Of a stretch of DNA of 64,000 nt, positions 22,906-35,785 are shown one piece after another (the stretch's first letter is position 1; each line of letters starts with the position of its first letter). Under the pieces are notes generated by a model. The model saw nothing but the letters and a program-made list of their open reading frames with translations. It did not search any database and was not told the origin of the DNA. Origin of the DNA: Quillaja saponaria (Eukaryota > Streptophyta > Magnoliopsida > Fabales > Quillajaceae). The stretch is taken from positions 7,998,001 to 8,062,000 of the forward strand of contig CM055611.1 of the NCBI GenBank assembly GCA_029379385.1, read 5' to 3'. A program made the translations under genes and the position numbers.

Positions 22906-23896
22906 GTTTGAATTATCATTCTTAGAGTTGTATAATGCTCGGACACTCAATTTAATTAGCTCAACTGATAATTTTGATTTAGGTTTCGAGTTGCATTTTA
23001 TATGCCAGAGCGCAAGAAACTAAGATTGTTTTTGAAGCACATCTTCAATAGATTCAAAATGACATGCATGACAATATCCTTTTTCTAGAACTGTCTCAAG
23101 AGGGAGTAATACATATAATGACTAACTTTCAAGTTAGGCTCTCGAGCTAATATGTTTGGCCGAAATGGCACATGTACAAAGGTAAGGTTTTCCTCACGAT
23201 CCATGAAAGAACCAAGACAAGTTCGACTTGGCTTACAATTAATAAGTGAGCTTGGACTTAAACTTAGATAAATCTCATATTTAGCTTTTGTGGGGCATGA
23301 TTACAGCTTGGGATTCCCAAACTCGAAGCCTTGCTTTAGGCTTCCTATTATCTAGATTTTAGGCCACTACAAAAGTGCTTATGCATGCTTATACATTTTA
23401 CTATTAGTTTGGAACAAAAAGAGCTCATGCATGGATCAAGATCAGGCAATTGATATTAAATTATCATTTTGACTAATGAAACAAGTAAATTATGAAAGAA
23501 ATGCATTGTCCTTTAGGTTAGTCTTTGGTGATGGACATAATTGTCATTAGTACAGGGTCCATTTTACAAGCTCGGAACATCCTACCAGTATTGTGTTTCC
23601 TAGTTGGGAAGGTGTTTGGGTTAGGACTGTGACCATGTTCCTCACAAGGTGATTGATCCCAATGTCGGGACATGGAACTGTCTCCCTGGTCTTCCACTCT
23701 GAAAAGCTCTTAACCGAGAGACAGTGGGTATGAGGAGTCATCGGTCTTAGATATTGGGGAAAGAGGAGCCTATCCTATCCAAAAGAGCCTGGATAGATTT
23801 TATCATAACCTGGAATTATTGTTAAGTGGTCTGGTTTGCGACTTGATTAGGGTGTCACAGACATCAGGGTTTAGAATGCCTTTTCCTGTCTGATCT
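22906..23896. other. Non-coding spacer, no gene seen
   Basis: AT-rich, no recognisable protein similarity. 'cactacaaaagtgc' at 23365 looks like a CACTA terminus and could be the outer end of the CACTA remnant finishing at 24410. No target duplication supports this. Confidence 0.35.
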
Positions 23897-23897
23897 A

Positions 23898-23931
<34 letters not shown>

Positions 23932-23932
23932 T
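23897..23932. repeat. (ATT)n microsatellite
   Basis: About eleven ATT triplets in a row. Confidence 0.9.
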
Positions 23933-24412
23933 GTATGTATAATTTAAATTATAATAAGTACTAATTATGTAAAGATACTTTAAATAGTTTATGTACTAAG
24001 TGTATTTCTTTCAATATTTTGTGTATCTTCTTTTCTTTTAATGTATAACAGGTATACCAAAAAAAAAAAAAAAGAAGCTAAAAAAGGACAAAACTACCAA
24101 TGACAGACACCATTGACCATCAAAGATAGGGGATGCTATCATTGATAAGTTGTATTAAATAAAAAAAAATGTTAGAATTGTCAAAGATAGGAAGACTGTC
24201 TTTGGTATGAACTATCAATGACTGGAAGGTACTTCGCTGGTAAATTTGACGAATTAAACACTTTACGAAGATTGTGTTTTGTTGTCTCTAATCTGACAAG
24301 TGCCTTTCAAACTATTGGAGATAAAAGTCAATGACAGGGACACTTTCGCTCTTTGCTTTCTTTGATGACTATCAATGACAACCTGTCTTGTAGTGTTTTT
24401 TCTTGTAGTTTC
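23933..24412 (+). mobile_element. CACTA transposon 3'-terminal remnant
   Basis: Ends in 'gttttttcttgtagt', close to the reverse complement of the CACTA terminus (cactacaagaaa...). The preceding 350 bp contain diverged short subterminal motifs such as 'tatcaatgac' and 'caaagatagg', as CACTA ends do. The stretch from 'tataataagtactaatta' onward matches the reverse complement of 61200-62000. The two are therefore related ends in opposite orientation. No transposase is present here. Confidence 0.5.
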
Positions 24413-24515
24413 TCTTCTTTAATTGGGGTTTCCTTTTCGTTACTTGGAGCCATAAAATTGCAATCAGGGTGGTTTAGTAAAACTAAAGGGGTAATTTTTC
24501 TATAAATGACGCTAA

Positions 24516-24850
24516 TGTTATGACGAGAATTGTTCGCATCCAGGTGTCAAGATTGACTTCTAGATGGATTCAGTAGACTTGAAAAAAAAAAGAGGTTAGA
24601 AGTCTGAGGTTAGGTCCCTGGGGTCATTTAGATGGTAAAATCAATAATCAAAGAGATAATATACTGGCTATAAAGTAAATTAATATAATACTTCTATAGG
24701 TCTTAGACCCTTATATTTATAAGGACATTCAGCCAATGGGGAGCATGTCATGTGTCATATGCTTTAGGCTTGCTTTTATAAGTAGATACTATCATATGAA
24801 GCATCCTAATTAGTCTATCATATTTCGACATATCAATCCATTTCATTAAA
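24516..24850 (+). mobile_element. LTR-like repeat, right copy
   Basis: Starts 'tgttatgacgagaattgttc' and aligns with 16697-17045 in the same orientation, 7.8 kb apart. The match fades after 'catattt'. It could be the second LTR of an old element now filled with insertions, or an independent copy. Confidence 0.55.
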
Positions 24851-25728
24851 ATATATTTGATGTTTTAAATATTAGTACCCCCGCATGCGCTCCAGTAAAT
24901 ATTTTTTCTTGGGAAAAGGTTTAAAATTTTTCTTGAGGCATACTCATGTACCAGTGTGTAAAGTTCTACTTGGAATGTACTCTCTATCAAGGTGTAAGTT
25001 CTTCTATCTCACGTGTTTCCTCTATTAAAATGTAAAATTATAAAGTTGACAAACTTTTCCTGTAATGGGTACTGTTAAATAAACAATTAAGAGTTTGTCA
25101 TATATAAATTTTACATTCTAATAGAGAATGAGTGTGAGAGGGAAGAACTTACACCCTGTTAGAGGAGTACTTCCCAAGTATAACTTTTACACTCTAATAG
25201 AAGATGGGTCTGAGAGAGAAAAACTTATATACTGATATAGTAGTACGTCCCGAGTAAGACTTACATGCTAGTATGAGTCCTAAATTGTAATACCAACTAT
25301 TGTAAAATGACCCATATGACATGTTATCTTCCCAATAGTAGAGAGAGAACATACAAATTTAATCACGTTACATTCAGAAAAGATTAAATTTTGTAAAGAT
25401 AACTTATTTAAAAAAATCCATTATTATGATCAAAATACATAAAAATGCAGAGTATACAATTCTTCTTTGTTATTTTTCAATGATCTCTTTTTTATTTTTG
25501 GTAATACTCGATGCCTTATTGTTAAATGTTATTTTTCCTTTGTTTAGTGAATGAGATTTGTGGTCAATGATGATACACGACCAATATTTTGAAAATCAGA
25601 TCGGATCAGTTGGTTCATTGTCTAGGTGACAAATCAGACTGGGTTTAACTAATGAACCATTTTAGTGATTGGATCGATAAAAACTAGAAGAACAGACAGA
25701 ACCACTGTTGGGTTGATTGAACCAAATT

Positions 25729-25765
<37 letters not shown>

Positions 25766-26334
25766 CTATTATTAAGGATTAGCGAAATATCTGTATTTTA
25801 TATTAAAAATTAGTGAAACAATTGTTTCTTATATTGACGTTGTCTTTATTATTTTGATGCATAAGTTGTTGTCTAATAAATTAATTAGTTATCATATTAA
25901 CTATTAATAACTATATTTGACAATTTTTTATGTGATTTTCTTATTATTTAATGAATATTGAATTATTATCTTTTCCTTTCTTGTGTATTTAATATTTAGA
26001 AGTAATAGAAAAATTTATATAATATTTAAAATATATAATTAAATATATTTATGATATCATTCAGTCCGGTTGAACTAGTAACCCGACTATATCCAATGCT
26101 CAAATGTCTTATTATTTAGAAGAAATATAACTTTCACTTTCTGGATGAGAAAGGAATTGTTGAACTTTGTTCTTTCTTTTAAAACTAAAAATAGACTTTG
26201 ACAAAAAGATAAAAAATATCATTAAATTTATTTATAAAAATTGTATATACCTCAACAACAATGAAAAAAAAAAATCATTATCTTAAGATTCTTAAACCAA
26301 AGACAGGAAATCATTTATAACATAATATAAAATT
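24851..26334. other. AT-rich spacer with a T30 tract
   Basis: No gene is recognised. A T30 run (25732-25761) is flanked by 'ggttgattgaaccaaattgg' on the left. About 300 bp further, 'gtccggttgaactagtaacc' resembles its inverted counterpart, so a decayed foldback element is possible. Two diverged copies of a 'gagtgtgagagggaag'-like block occur near 25128 and 25209. Confidence 0.4.
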
Positions 26335-29220
26335 TGTCATATCCTACACAGAGGCATGGCTGACTGGAGGAATGAATAACCAAATCTCAATAACCTTGAC
26401 TTCAAGACTAATAAACAAATACGACTAAACCAAGAAACCATTATGACTATTGACTAAACCAATGCATAAAAGTAAATTTTATAAATATAAGTTAACTATA
26501 AAATTTTGTTTACTGAAACATACAACAATTTACTAAAAATTTTGGCTGAGGTTCCCTGTTAACGGGACCATGCCCAAAATTACAATCATATAATGTTTGG
26601 TTAAATTCAACCAGTTTACACAATATCAACATACACATGGAGCTTCGCTGCAATTCTTATCACAACAACAAATACCTAGACTATTACACATCACGAAATT
26701 AAACACCTCAAAGTCCCAATGTGACTGCAAACTTTCATCCTTGACTTCAAGTATGAGATTCCAAAGAAATACATTGCCACTCGTTGTCTATAAGTCACAA
26801 ACTCGTTGATGATGTATACTCAATGAGTGGAAAAATGTACACGTAGGGTACTAGCATCACTCAACACATGAATAGAATATTTACGTCAATTAATTTCAAG
26901 ATAACATGAATTTCAAAACAACTAAATTACACATGTACATAAATATAGAAAACATAAAATTAAACCAACATTACTCATGTAACACACTATACAAGCCAGT
27001 CAATCAACCAAAACAATTAAAGCACACAAAAGGAAAATAGAGTAACTCAGCCTTGCACAACAAATATCTCTCATTACGGGGAAACTTTGCTCCTGCATAA
27101 CAATTTATTCTCTGAGCACAATCCATCCCACCATGGCTCAGCACTCAATCCTTTTTAAATCACTTATTAAATCGAAATATCCTAGGTGTACCCAGATTCT
27201 ATTTCGGAAGTAAAAATCATTTCGCAAAAAAAAATATTTTTTTATTGGTTCTTATCAACCACAAACAAGATCATATGTCAACATGCTTCAAATAACTCAA
27301 TTAAAACACTACATATCTTTATGTATCTTAATATAAACACATATATTCAAATATATATAAACAATTAAACACATAGTAATCTAGCAACTTAAAGAGCACG
27401 TAATCCACTCATTGTTTACCAATCCTACTAATCACTTTCTCTTGCATTCAAGTGCATCGTTGACTTGACATCACTTTCCAGAGTTGTAATTAAAATTTTC
27501 AAGTATTACTTAGTTTGTTAATTTTATAGGTTAAAACCTTTTAATTACGAAAATCTATAATTATTAAGTTTCATGCATTTATTTAAATTTTACATCTTAG
27601 GCATTTTCATAACTACCTTGGAGGTATGTTTGATTTTAAGTTACATACTTAACCAAATTCAACAAAACCAAGTTTAAACATTATCTTTAGGAAGTTAGCT
27701 ACATTTCTTATTAAGAAACTTCTTTTAAAATTAGCCTTAAACCTACACTAAACCCCCAAATGAATACAAACAAGGCACATACAATTTCTGGTTGTCATAA
27801 CCAGAGTCTAATGCTTATAAAATTCTCATTTTTTTGGGAATTAAATTATGAAACTTTATAGTCTAGTTTATGAAGATGTGAGGAACAATTCATCCTTTAA
27901 GATCCTCTAAAACCAGTTATACCAAAATAGGTTCAATCATGATCCAAAAATCACAACCAAGACTTCTAACACTTCCAAAATACACATAACATGAAATTAA
28001 AACCTGAAAAGATCCATAATTGTCTCTTTGTATATTAGGAACAATTCTTATTCATAGGTCCTAAGCTAATTCAGACCATGACCCTTGATGAAGTCCTCCG
28101 GACTAATTGAAGCTCACATAAAATCCTACTCCTAACCCTTGTTACTATACTTTCCAAGAACTCCATAAATCATCTTCCATATTCATTTTTTATACCCGGC
28201 CATAAGAGAGGAAAACATAATCAGAATACTGCCCTTAATTCCTCAACTACCGTACCCTTCCATGGGTTAAATACTCTTCTATTTTAGCTTTCATGACTGA
28301 GTTACAAGAAGGGAAGAATTATGTTTCCTTTGCTGCCCCAAAACAGGGGACAACAATTGAAGCTAATACTACCTTTCCTACTTGTTTTCATGGTTGAAAT
28401 ATAAGGACTAAAAGCTACCAAAGCTATCCTCACCTTCAAGTTCTTCCATAGCCTAAAATTGTTCCTTAAGCTAATGGCAAACTAAGGTAAAAACCAAACT
28501 AAAACAGGGTATTGTTCTATGTCCTTGTAGATGCCTACCTCTTGCTTACATACATATACACATATATATGTTAACACACCCACACAAGAGCTTGAGAGCT
28601 CACTAATAGAAGACTACACTTTGGCTGGAATTTCTTGAAGGCTGTCCAAAACAAGGCAGCTAAACACCAAAAAAAAAAAAAAAACTACATACACAACGAG
28701 AAAGAAAAGGAGGCATACCCGGTCAAGGAGTCTCAAATGTATGGCGGTGAAGAACCAAAGAAAAAGAAGGCAAATAAAAAAAAAAAAAAAAAAATTAATA
28801 GTCAAAAGTTCTAACTTGGAGTATATAAATTTCCTTAGTTTATATTTATATATACTTATAGAATTAACTCTCTTGATTTTTCTCCATTTCACACTTAGTT
28901 AGAATTTACATAAGACAAAGTTAAAATTTAATGTTAAAGTTCAATTGTGTGGTCTATATTAAATCTTGTTACATGTACACACACAAGCACACACATATTT
29001 TCTATTCTACTATTTTTTTTACACACTTGTTACACACATCAATAAAGTTTACATAAGTAAATTTCAAATTTCAATTTACCCGATAATGTAATAAAAAATA
29101 ATAATTCCTAATTACATGTATATATATATTTTTAATTCTATTTTGTGTAATTATTCACCTAGTCACATAATTTACGTACGAACATTCCAAAGCATATGTT
29201 AGACTTTCGAGTTAATAACA
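26335..29220 (-). mobile_element. Solo LTR (2886 bp), minus orientation, TSD aaatt
   Basis: On the minus strand it starts tgttattaactcg and ends ggatatgaca. The flanks carry a perfect 5-bp duplication, aaatt, at 26330-26334 and 29221-29225. Its reverse complement follows the elements at 49178 and 56083 through common blocks, such as the 'gtgactaggtgaata' region near the start and 'gaggcatggctgactgga' (+ strand) near the end. No gag-pol is visible. Short frames and A-tracts inside it (28614-28892) are not genes. Confidence 0.8.
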
Positions 29221-31463
29221 AAATTGAATTCTTTCAAATGTATACATATTCCTCCAATAAATTTTATACTTATAAGTCATATTCCTCCAATAATTAAACT
29301 TCAAATGTACATCCAACAATTTTTTTTTTAATTTTTTATATTATCAAAAAATTTATAAAATCATATAACTATATCGAAATCATTCAACCCCCTTAATTCA
29401 AAAAAAAAAAAAAAAAAAAAACAGAAAAAAGAAAAGAAAAAAAGAAAGAAAGAAAGAAAGAAAAAGAAAAAGAACACATTCTTCTTTATATGTTTCTTGA
29501 GACACTTTCAAATGATACTTGGTGCTCATCAAACCCACATGAATAAAACGAACAAAAAAACATAGAAATTTTTTTACAATTGTTAGAGTGAAAGCGTGTA
29601 AAGGGTTACCCAAATTAAATAAGATTTACTGTCAAAATATTTGAGAGGAAGACCTAAACTTACTCAAAAGAGAAATTAACATAGCCTTAAAGTTAGAGTT
29701 TGACATATCATAATAGGGGTAAATTATGTTAAAGAAATATATTCTAACAAATTACAATTTTGTAATTAAAAAACAGACACAGATTGAATTAGTATAATTT
29801 AAAGTTAACTAATCAGAAATTCAAATATAATTTTATGAAAATAATTCATTGAAATTTAATAAAAACTTACACAGATTGAATTATTATAATTAATTGACAT
29901 ATTAAAATTTTGCATGTAAGATTTCATACATGAAATTGTTTTTTTTTTTTTTTCTTAACAAAACATATATAAGAATAAAAAATAAAAGAAAGTCAGACAT
30001 TTAGAAGGGAAAAAAGAAAAATATCAAAATAGTTACATAGGAAACGAAAAAAATAGAATAACTAAAATCAGTAAACTATTTAGAACATGAATAATTCATT
30101 TAAGAAGAGTTAGATAAAGAAAAAACATATTGAAGTACACAAATATACCGAAAAAATTATAAATTTGTAATCTTAACAATATCCAATTACAACCTAATAT
30201 TAAAAGAACCATAGTTTAATGAACGAAATTAGTTAACTTACAGTGACCAAGAGACTAAAAATGACTTCATTGGAGTTGAGAAATTTGCATGATCGATGAA
30301 TAGGGGGAAAATGATAGAAAAAATTAATGCCTCATTTGCTGCATCGTATAAGGATAACAAGATAGTATAAGACTATTCAGTTAGTTTTTATACAATGTTT
30401 GACAGCAATATGATATTATAGACTTACATTGTTAACTCACTCTTATACTATGCCTGACAGTATAAAGTTAGATTGTGGGGAGGGAGAGAATAAGACAACT
30501 GTATAACAATTGTAAAGCTATATATCTTAATATATTGTATAATCATATACTATACAATCCTATATGATGTACTAATAACTGTCAGAGGAAACTGCCTCCT
30601 CCAAAATAATGGGTAATTTTTATTTACATTAATTGTAGTAGAATTGTTGTACGAGTTTCAAGGTGAGTGGAAAGATTTAGTTTTGATTTTACCTCATTTG
30701 ATTTTAAAAGTGGCAGTTAAAATATAATTTAAGTGATAGGACGAGAAATTTGAGGGAGAGTGATTTTTTTTTTTTTTATTGAGTTGGTTTTTTAATTAAA
30801 TTCAAATTGCATTAAAGTTTTAAAATATTATTTATAAACTAAGAAAAGGTATTCAATTTTTAGAATAGTAAAGATATATACTAGCCTCATCACACTTGCA
30901 TAATCGGGTGTTCAGAGACTTTTTTACATATATTTTTGCAAGTAATTACTTATTGTGAATGAATGGGTTTCAAATTAATTTTGAATTTTTTTAAAATTTA
31001 TTGTGGATAGAAGTGAGTTTTCATTTATTTATAGAAAAAAATTAAAGAGTAGATAAGAATTAAGTAGTTATGGGAAAAGATTTTTTTAAAATTAGTTTTT
31101 ATTTTTTATTTTTTTTACAAATATAATAAGAGCAAAAAATTATAAATACAAGTTATTGTAGAAAAATTTATAAAAAAGGAATAGTTAAACCCAAAGGACA
31201 ACACGGGAGAATTTTGACTTTTATAATAATATAGAGTTAGATAGATATTATTCTTAACATATTTTTATGAATGATAATGTCCAATGTTCAAGTTAGGTGT
31301 AATCATTCTTGCTCTTACTTTTATTTTTTTCTTTTTAATAATAATTCCTCCACCCAAAAATAGACGGGTCGGGACAGCTAATTCTTTCAAATAAATATCA
31401 TATGGAGTTGCTCCTCAGTCATCACCTCCTAATTAAGAAAGAGAAAGAGAGAAAAGTAGAGAA
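29221..31463. other. AT-rich intergenic region upstream of the cytochrome b561 gene
   Basis: Contains A-rich and (AAAG)n sequence at 29401-29475, several A/T homopolymers, and nothing coding that I recognise. The last 60 bp before the ATG are purine-rich (gaaagagaaagagagaaaag), a plausible 5' leader. I could not choose a TATA box with confidence. Confidence 0.5.
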
Positions 31464-34400
31464 ATGAAGGCATGTTTTCTTGTATCCCTTGTTTTCATAA
31501 TAATTACTCTCAATTGTTCATCAATATTCCTTGTAACTTCACAAGCAGATTCCTGTACCTCCAATCTAAACCTCAGTAGTCCTCTTCCTTTTGATACAAC
31601 CAAACTTCATTGCCTTGCTGTTTGGGACTCTCATGGTTTTGTCCTAAGAGTAAGTCCAATATTATTTTTCCTTTAACATATACAAATGTGTATAATATAC
31701 ACAAACACATGCATATATATAAATTTATATTTCTTTAAAATAAAATAAAATTCAACTTATAAAATCATATAATAAATGCAGTATTTGCAAACTTCTCCAA
31801 ACATATGGAGCTTCGTTCTCTCAGCTCCAGATTCAAACTCCTATGTCGCCATGGGTTTCTCGGCCAACGGCGGCATGGTGGGATCAACCGCCGTTGTTGG
31901 GTGGATCTCATCGAATGGCGGTGGTGGAATTAAGAAGTATTATCTTGGTGGAACTTCATCAAATCAAGTAGTGCCTGATAATGGAAACTTGCAAATTCAA
32001 AGTAATTCAACTTTGATTACATCGCAATCTTCTCGTGTGTACATAGCCTTTCAGTTAGTAACCAATTATCAACCTGAGTCCCAATTGATATACGCTGTGG
32101 GACCCACCGGGATATTTCCTTCGGCACCAAGTTATGTTCTGATGCAGCACCTTGATAAGATCTCCACTAGGATCAATTACGCAACAGGTATGGATTCACT
32201 TCTTTTGTTTCTATTAACTTTTTATTAAGTATGTAGTGCATTCATTGGAACGAAAACGGATTCGACCCGATTCATTTTTTAAAATAAAAATCTGTCATGA
32301 ATTATTTTGACTAAATTATATTTTTAGTTCTTGTAATTTGATTAAAAATTCAGTTTCATCCATATATTTCAAAAATTGAAATATCAACACAAATCATGAG
32401 GCATTATTTTTAATTTAAGATACTTCATCGTTTTAATAATTAAATTCTTAAACGCTCACTCTTAGAAATTAAGTTAAAAGTCAATATACGTAAAAGTTTG
32501 GTTAAATTAAACTTATAGTTTATATTGTTTAATCGAGAATTAATTTTTGTTTTTATACTTTAAAAAGTTAAATATCATCTTTATACTTTCAAAAGCTACA
32601 CGATATAGTCTTTGCTGTCACCTTCTGTTAGATCCAACTTAATGGTCATGTGATGTGACAAAGAATGTCCTATATAGTTTATCCATGTGTCATGATGTCC
32701 GTTTGGCACATCACCTCCTATTAAGTTAGGTCTAACAAGAAATAACAATAGGGATTATATTGTATAATTTTCAAAATTCTAAGAATGACATTTAAACTTT
32801 TTTAAAATAAAATGACAAAACTGAATTCTTGAAAAAATTATAAGGACTAAAAGTATAATTAAGCTTAAATTTTTTTATGTTTTGTTTTAATTTTATCTAT
32901 TATTTTTTATTCACAATTAATATTATGTAAATCTCGTCTTAATAATTTCTAGATTTTTGTTTTTTCATACATTGTAAGAATCTCTAATTAAATGATAATG
33001 TGGAGTAAGACTTGACTATAAACATGATGTGTATCCACAATTTTATCATTCTATTAAAAATATTTCTAGAATTTTGTTTTTGTTTTTGAAATTCATGGAA
33101 GTTGAACTTGCACGCAACGTTGTAAGTAATTATTGTTTGAGTTGGGTGAACATGTCGACAGCTCAAATATTCGCCAAAGAATGATGAGCACTTTTACATC
33201 ACTAAGTGGAAGCAGTTGGTACCCACATAATGACATGAATTATTATAACTTTTTGCTCTAACAAATTTTGTTTTTTGAACAATTTTTACATCATAAGAAT
33301 CCTTAGTTAATTATTCAATAAAAATTAGTGATAGTGCACTAGATATATTGCTCCCTGCATTCTGTTAAAAATGAGCTCATGTAAAATTTACATAATTTTT
33401 TTTTTTTGTCTTTAATCTTGTATATATCATCTTTGTAAAAGCGAAAAGAAAAGAAAAATCATTAATTAATTAGAGTATATAACATTAAAAACAAAGTTTA
33501 GATTCACACTCCCCAAAACTAAAGTAAAGATGTATCCAAATGAATAGTTAGAACTTGATATTTTTCAATTAAAAATTTAAGACTAAAATTACAATAAGTT
33601 AAAAAATATGTACAGACTAAACATATAGCCCAGTTTCTACACATTTTTCAACAGACAACTTTTGTCATTATTTAACCACCGACGACAACACCTAACATTG
33701 CTAATCAACGAGAATGTGCATGTCGTTATATATGAAAGGAGCGTTTAGCAATGGCCATATATATACCTTTACAAACAATATTGTTGTTGTTAAATTAATG
33801 AATAATTTATTCAAGAATATTAAGTGAATTAGCTACGATAAAAATTAAGAAATTTATTATTTATTATTGCTAATCGATTCTTTGTGTGATTTCTTTATTT
33901 AATTTGAAAAATTGATCGTGTTATTTGAAATCAATTATTTAATTTGTTTTGATCTATAATTAATTTTTATTTAAATGACAAAAGCAACAAGTTTTGTTAA
34001 GAAAAAAAAAAAAAAAAAGGTTTAAAAATCAGATCAGGTTGAATAAGACCAGATAAGATTTTATTTTCAATCTTCGGCAGATTAGAAAAATTTAGATCGG
34101 ATAAAGAGCATTTTGGGTAAGGTCGGATCGGGTATTGACCGATCCATTGCCCAACCTTATGTGAGAAAGTGAACAGCTAATTATTTTTTAGCTCAAGAAA
34201 TAGGGGATGTTCTAATGAGCCAAAAAGAAAATGGAGATATATGACAGAAGAATTAGTTGTTGTTATTAAGATGGAGTTTCCAAACAAATTTTGGCCATTT
34301 TATGTATAAATTTAGTTTTTAATATCATTTTACTAATTATGGTTTCAATGTCATCACTATATATGCTACAGGTTTAAGCTCATCACAAGCCTCATATACA

Positions 34401-35785
34401 ACACTAAGAAGAAGCCATGGACTGCTGAATATAATGGGATGGGGAATTCTAGTTATAATTGGAGCAATAGTTGCTCGACACTTTAAACAATGGGATCCAA
34501 TTTGGTTTTATCTGCATACTTCTGTTCAGTCAAGTGCTTTTATACTTGGACTAATTGGTATAATTTGTGGATTTGCCTTGGAGACTAAACTAAATGCGAA
34601 TGTTAGCACCCACAAAAGTCTTGGAGTCTTCATTCTTGTGTTAGGGTGCCTCCAGGTTTGTCAATCATATTCAACCTCTGATGCACATATTTACATGCTT
34701 ATAGTCATTGACAAAATATACATAAAGTCATATGAGTTTGTGTTAACTGTTAAAGATGAGAAATTAAGAATTGTTTTTTCCTTACTGAAACTTCACCTAA
34801 AAATTTAAGGTTTTAATTTGGCTTCATTGATATAAAGCTCGATCGTTACTACATAATGGTGGCACTCATGTGAGGGATCCGTATTTCCTTTATTAATGTA
34901 GTAATTGTGTATGGAAGAAAATAATCGGTGCACTTAGCACTTACCCTCGACTAGGGGTAGATGGGAAAAGTTGCATAATCTATAAATTTTTTTCTAGTTT
35001 GAGAGGAAGCCGGGGAACCTACGACCTGGGAGTAGGGGGAGAGTTTTTGGCTCTAGTACTTATGCCACTTGAGTTATGCTCAGACTGGTTGCATAATCTA
35101 TATTTGACTGACAAGTATTATACAGTGAGAAAGATAAGAAATAGAGTTTATCTTCTGATTCGAAAAGGAGGTAATGTAATTATCAAATAAACAACTTGTT
35201 ATATTTTTTCTGCAAAGTCCTAAATCTCAATAAAGTGAATTTGTTTCTTCTTCTTTTTTCTGCTAAGTATTTTTCTTCTTTTACTTACGGTTTTTAGCAT
35301 CTCTTAATTTGACAAATATTGAATTGTGAGAAAGATAAGAAATAGAGTTTATCTTCTAATTCGAAAAAGAGGTAATGTAATTATCAAATAAACAACTTGA
35401 TATATTTTTTTCTGCAAAATCTTAAATCTCAATAAAGTGTATTTGTTTCTTCTTCCTTTTTTTCTGCTAAGTAATTTTCTTCTTCTTTTACTTAGGGTTT
35501 TTAGTATATGCAATTTCTTGATTTGATTCCTTTGTTCTTTTGTGTTTTTTCTAGGTCATGGCATTTTTGGCTCGGCCAAACAAGGACTTGAAAGTGCGAA
35601 AATACTGGAACTGGTATCATCATAACGTGGGACGAATTCTGATTATATTTTCAGTAGCAAACATTTTCTATGGAATCCATTTAGGTAAAGAAGGAAATGG
35701 ATGGAAGGCTGGCTATGGGATTGTTCTTGTCATATTGATTACTATTTCTGTTGTTTTGGAGATAAGAATGTGGACTAGAAAATGA
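31464..35785 (+). CDS. Cytochrome b561 and DOMON domain-containing protein, four exons
   Basis: Exons 31464-31649, 31782-32187, 34372-34655 and 35555-35785 join in frame to 1107 nt (368 aa), all with GT..AG borders. Residues 1-27 are a signal peptide. A DOMON domain follows (about 45-185, with 'YVAMGFSANGGMVG'). Then comes a cytochrome b561 core of five hydrophobic helices (about 213-365). The four expected haem-ligand histidines are at 213 (SHG), 246 (YLHTS), 278 (THKS) and 314/315 (YHHNVGR). Such proteins (CYBDOM, Arabidopsis At3g61750-like) sit in the plasma membrane. They are thought to pass electrons from ascorbate across it, with the DOMON domain outside. Intron 2 (2184 bp) holds a decayed MITE; intron 3 holds a 201-bp tandem duplication. 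Family assignment is firm; the exact physiological acceptor is unknown. Confidence 0.92.
32300..32866. mobile_element. Decayed Mutator-type MITE in cytochrome b561 intron 2
   Basis: The main copy runs from about 32500 (ggttaaattaaac) to 32864 (tataattaagc). Its ends are inverted and its interior matches the 372-bp element at 5989-6360, including 'tccatgtgtcatgat', 'gtccgttt' and 'cacctcc(c/t)(g/a)ttaag'. The flanks give only a weak duplication, taaaagttt versus ttaaatttt (7 of 9). A second, partial left end lies at about 32311-32375, so the locus may be two insertions or a rearranged one. Confidence 0.65.
35125..35527. repeat. 201-bp tandem duplication in cytochrome b561 intron 3
   Basis: Unit 1 starts at 35125 and unit 2 at 35326, both with 'gtgagaaagataagaaatag'. 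They stay highly similar through 'aataaacaactt', 'ctcaataaagtg' and a long pyrimidine tract. Each unit ends with a tttttag acceptor-like sequence. The true acceptor (ctag at 35551-35554) lies just after unit 2. Confidence 0.9.

Noticed and set aside
23365..23378. cactacaaaagtgc as the left terminus of a CACTA element
   Set aside because: Short match, no 3-bp duplication pairing with the end near 24410, and no subterminal repeats beside it.
25560..26100. Possible foldback element around the T30 run
   Set aside because: Arms (ggttgattgaacc / gtccggttgaacta) are too diverged to set borders, and no target duplication was found.
28614..28892. 92-codon minus-strand hydrophobic frame
   Set aside because: Made mainly of A-tract translation inside a solo LTR; low-complexity Phe run, no family.
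29398..29613. 71-codon minus-strand Phe-rich frame
   Set aside because: Product of the A-rich / (AAAG)n microsatellite.
31776..32228. 150-codon frame with its own ATG covering DOMON exon 2
   Set aside because: The ATG lies before the exon 2 acceptor. Splicing from exon 1 keeps the signal peptide and frame, so it is not a separate gene.
34434..34808. 124-codon frame extending past exon 3 of the cytochrome b561 gene
   Set aside because: Only the part to 34655 is coding; the rest reads into intron 3 after a gt donor and loses all similarity.
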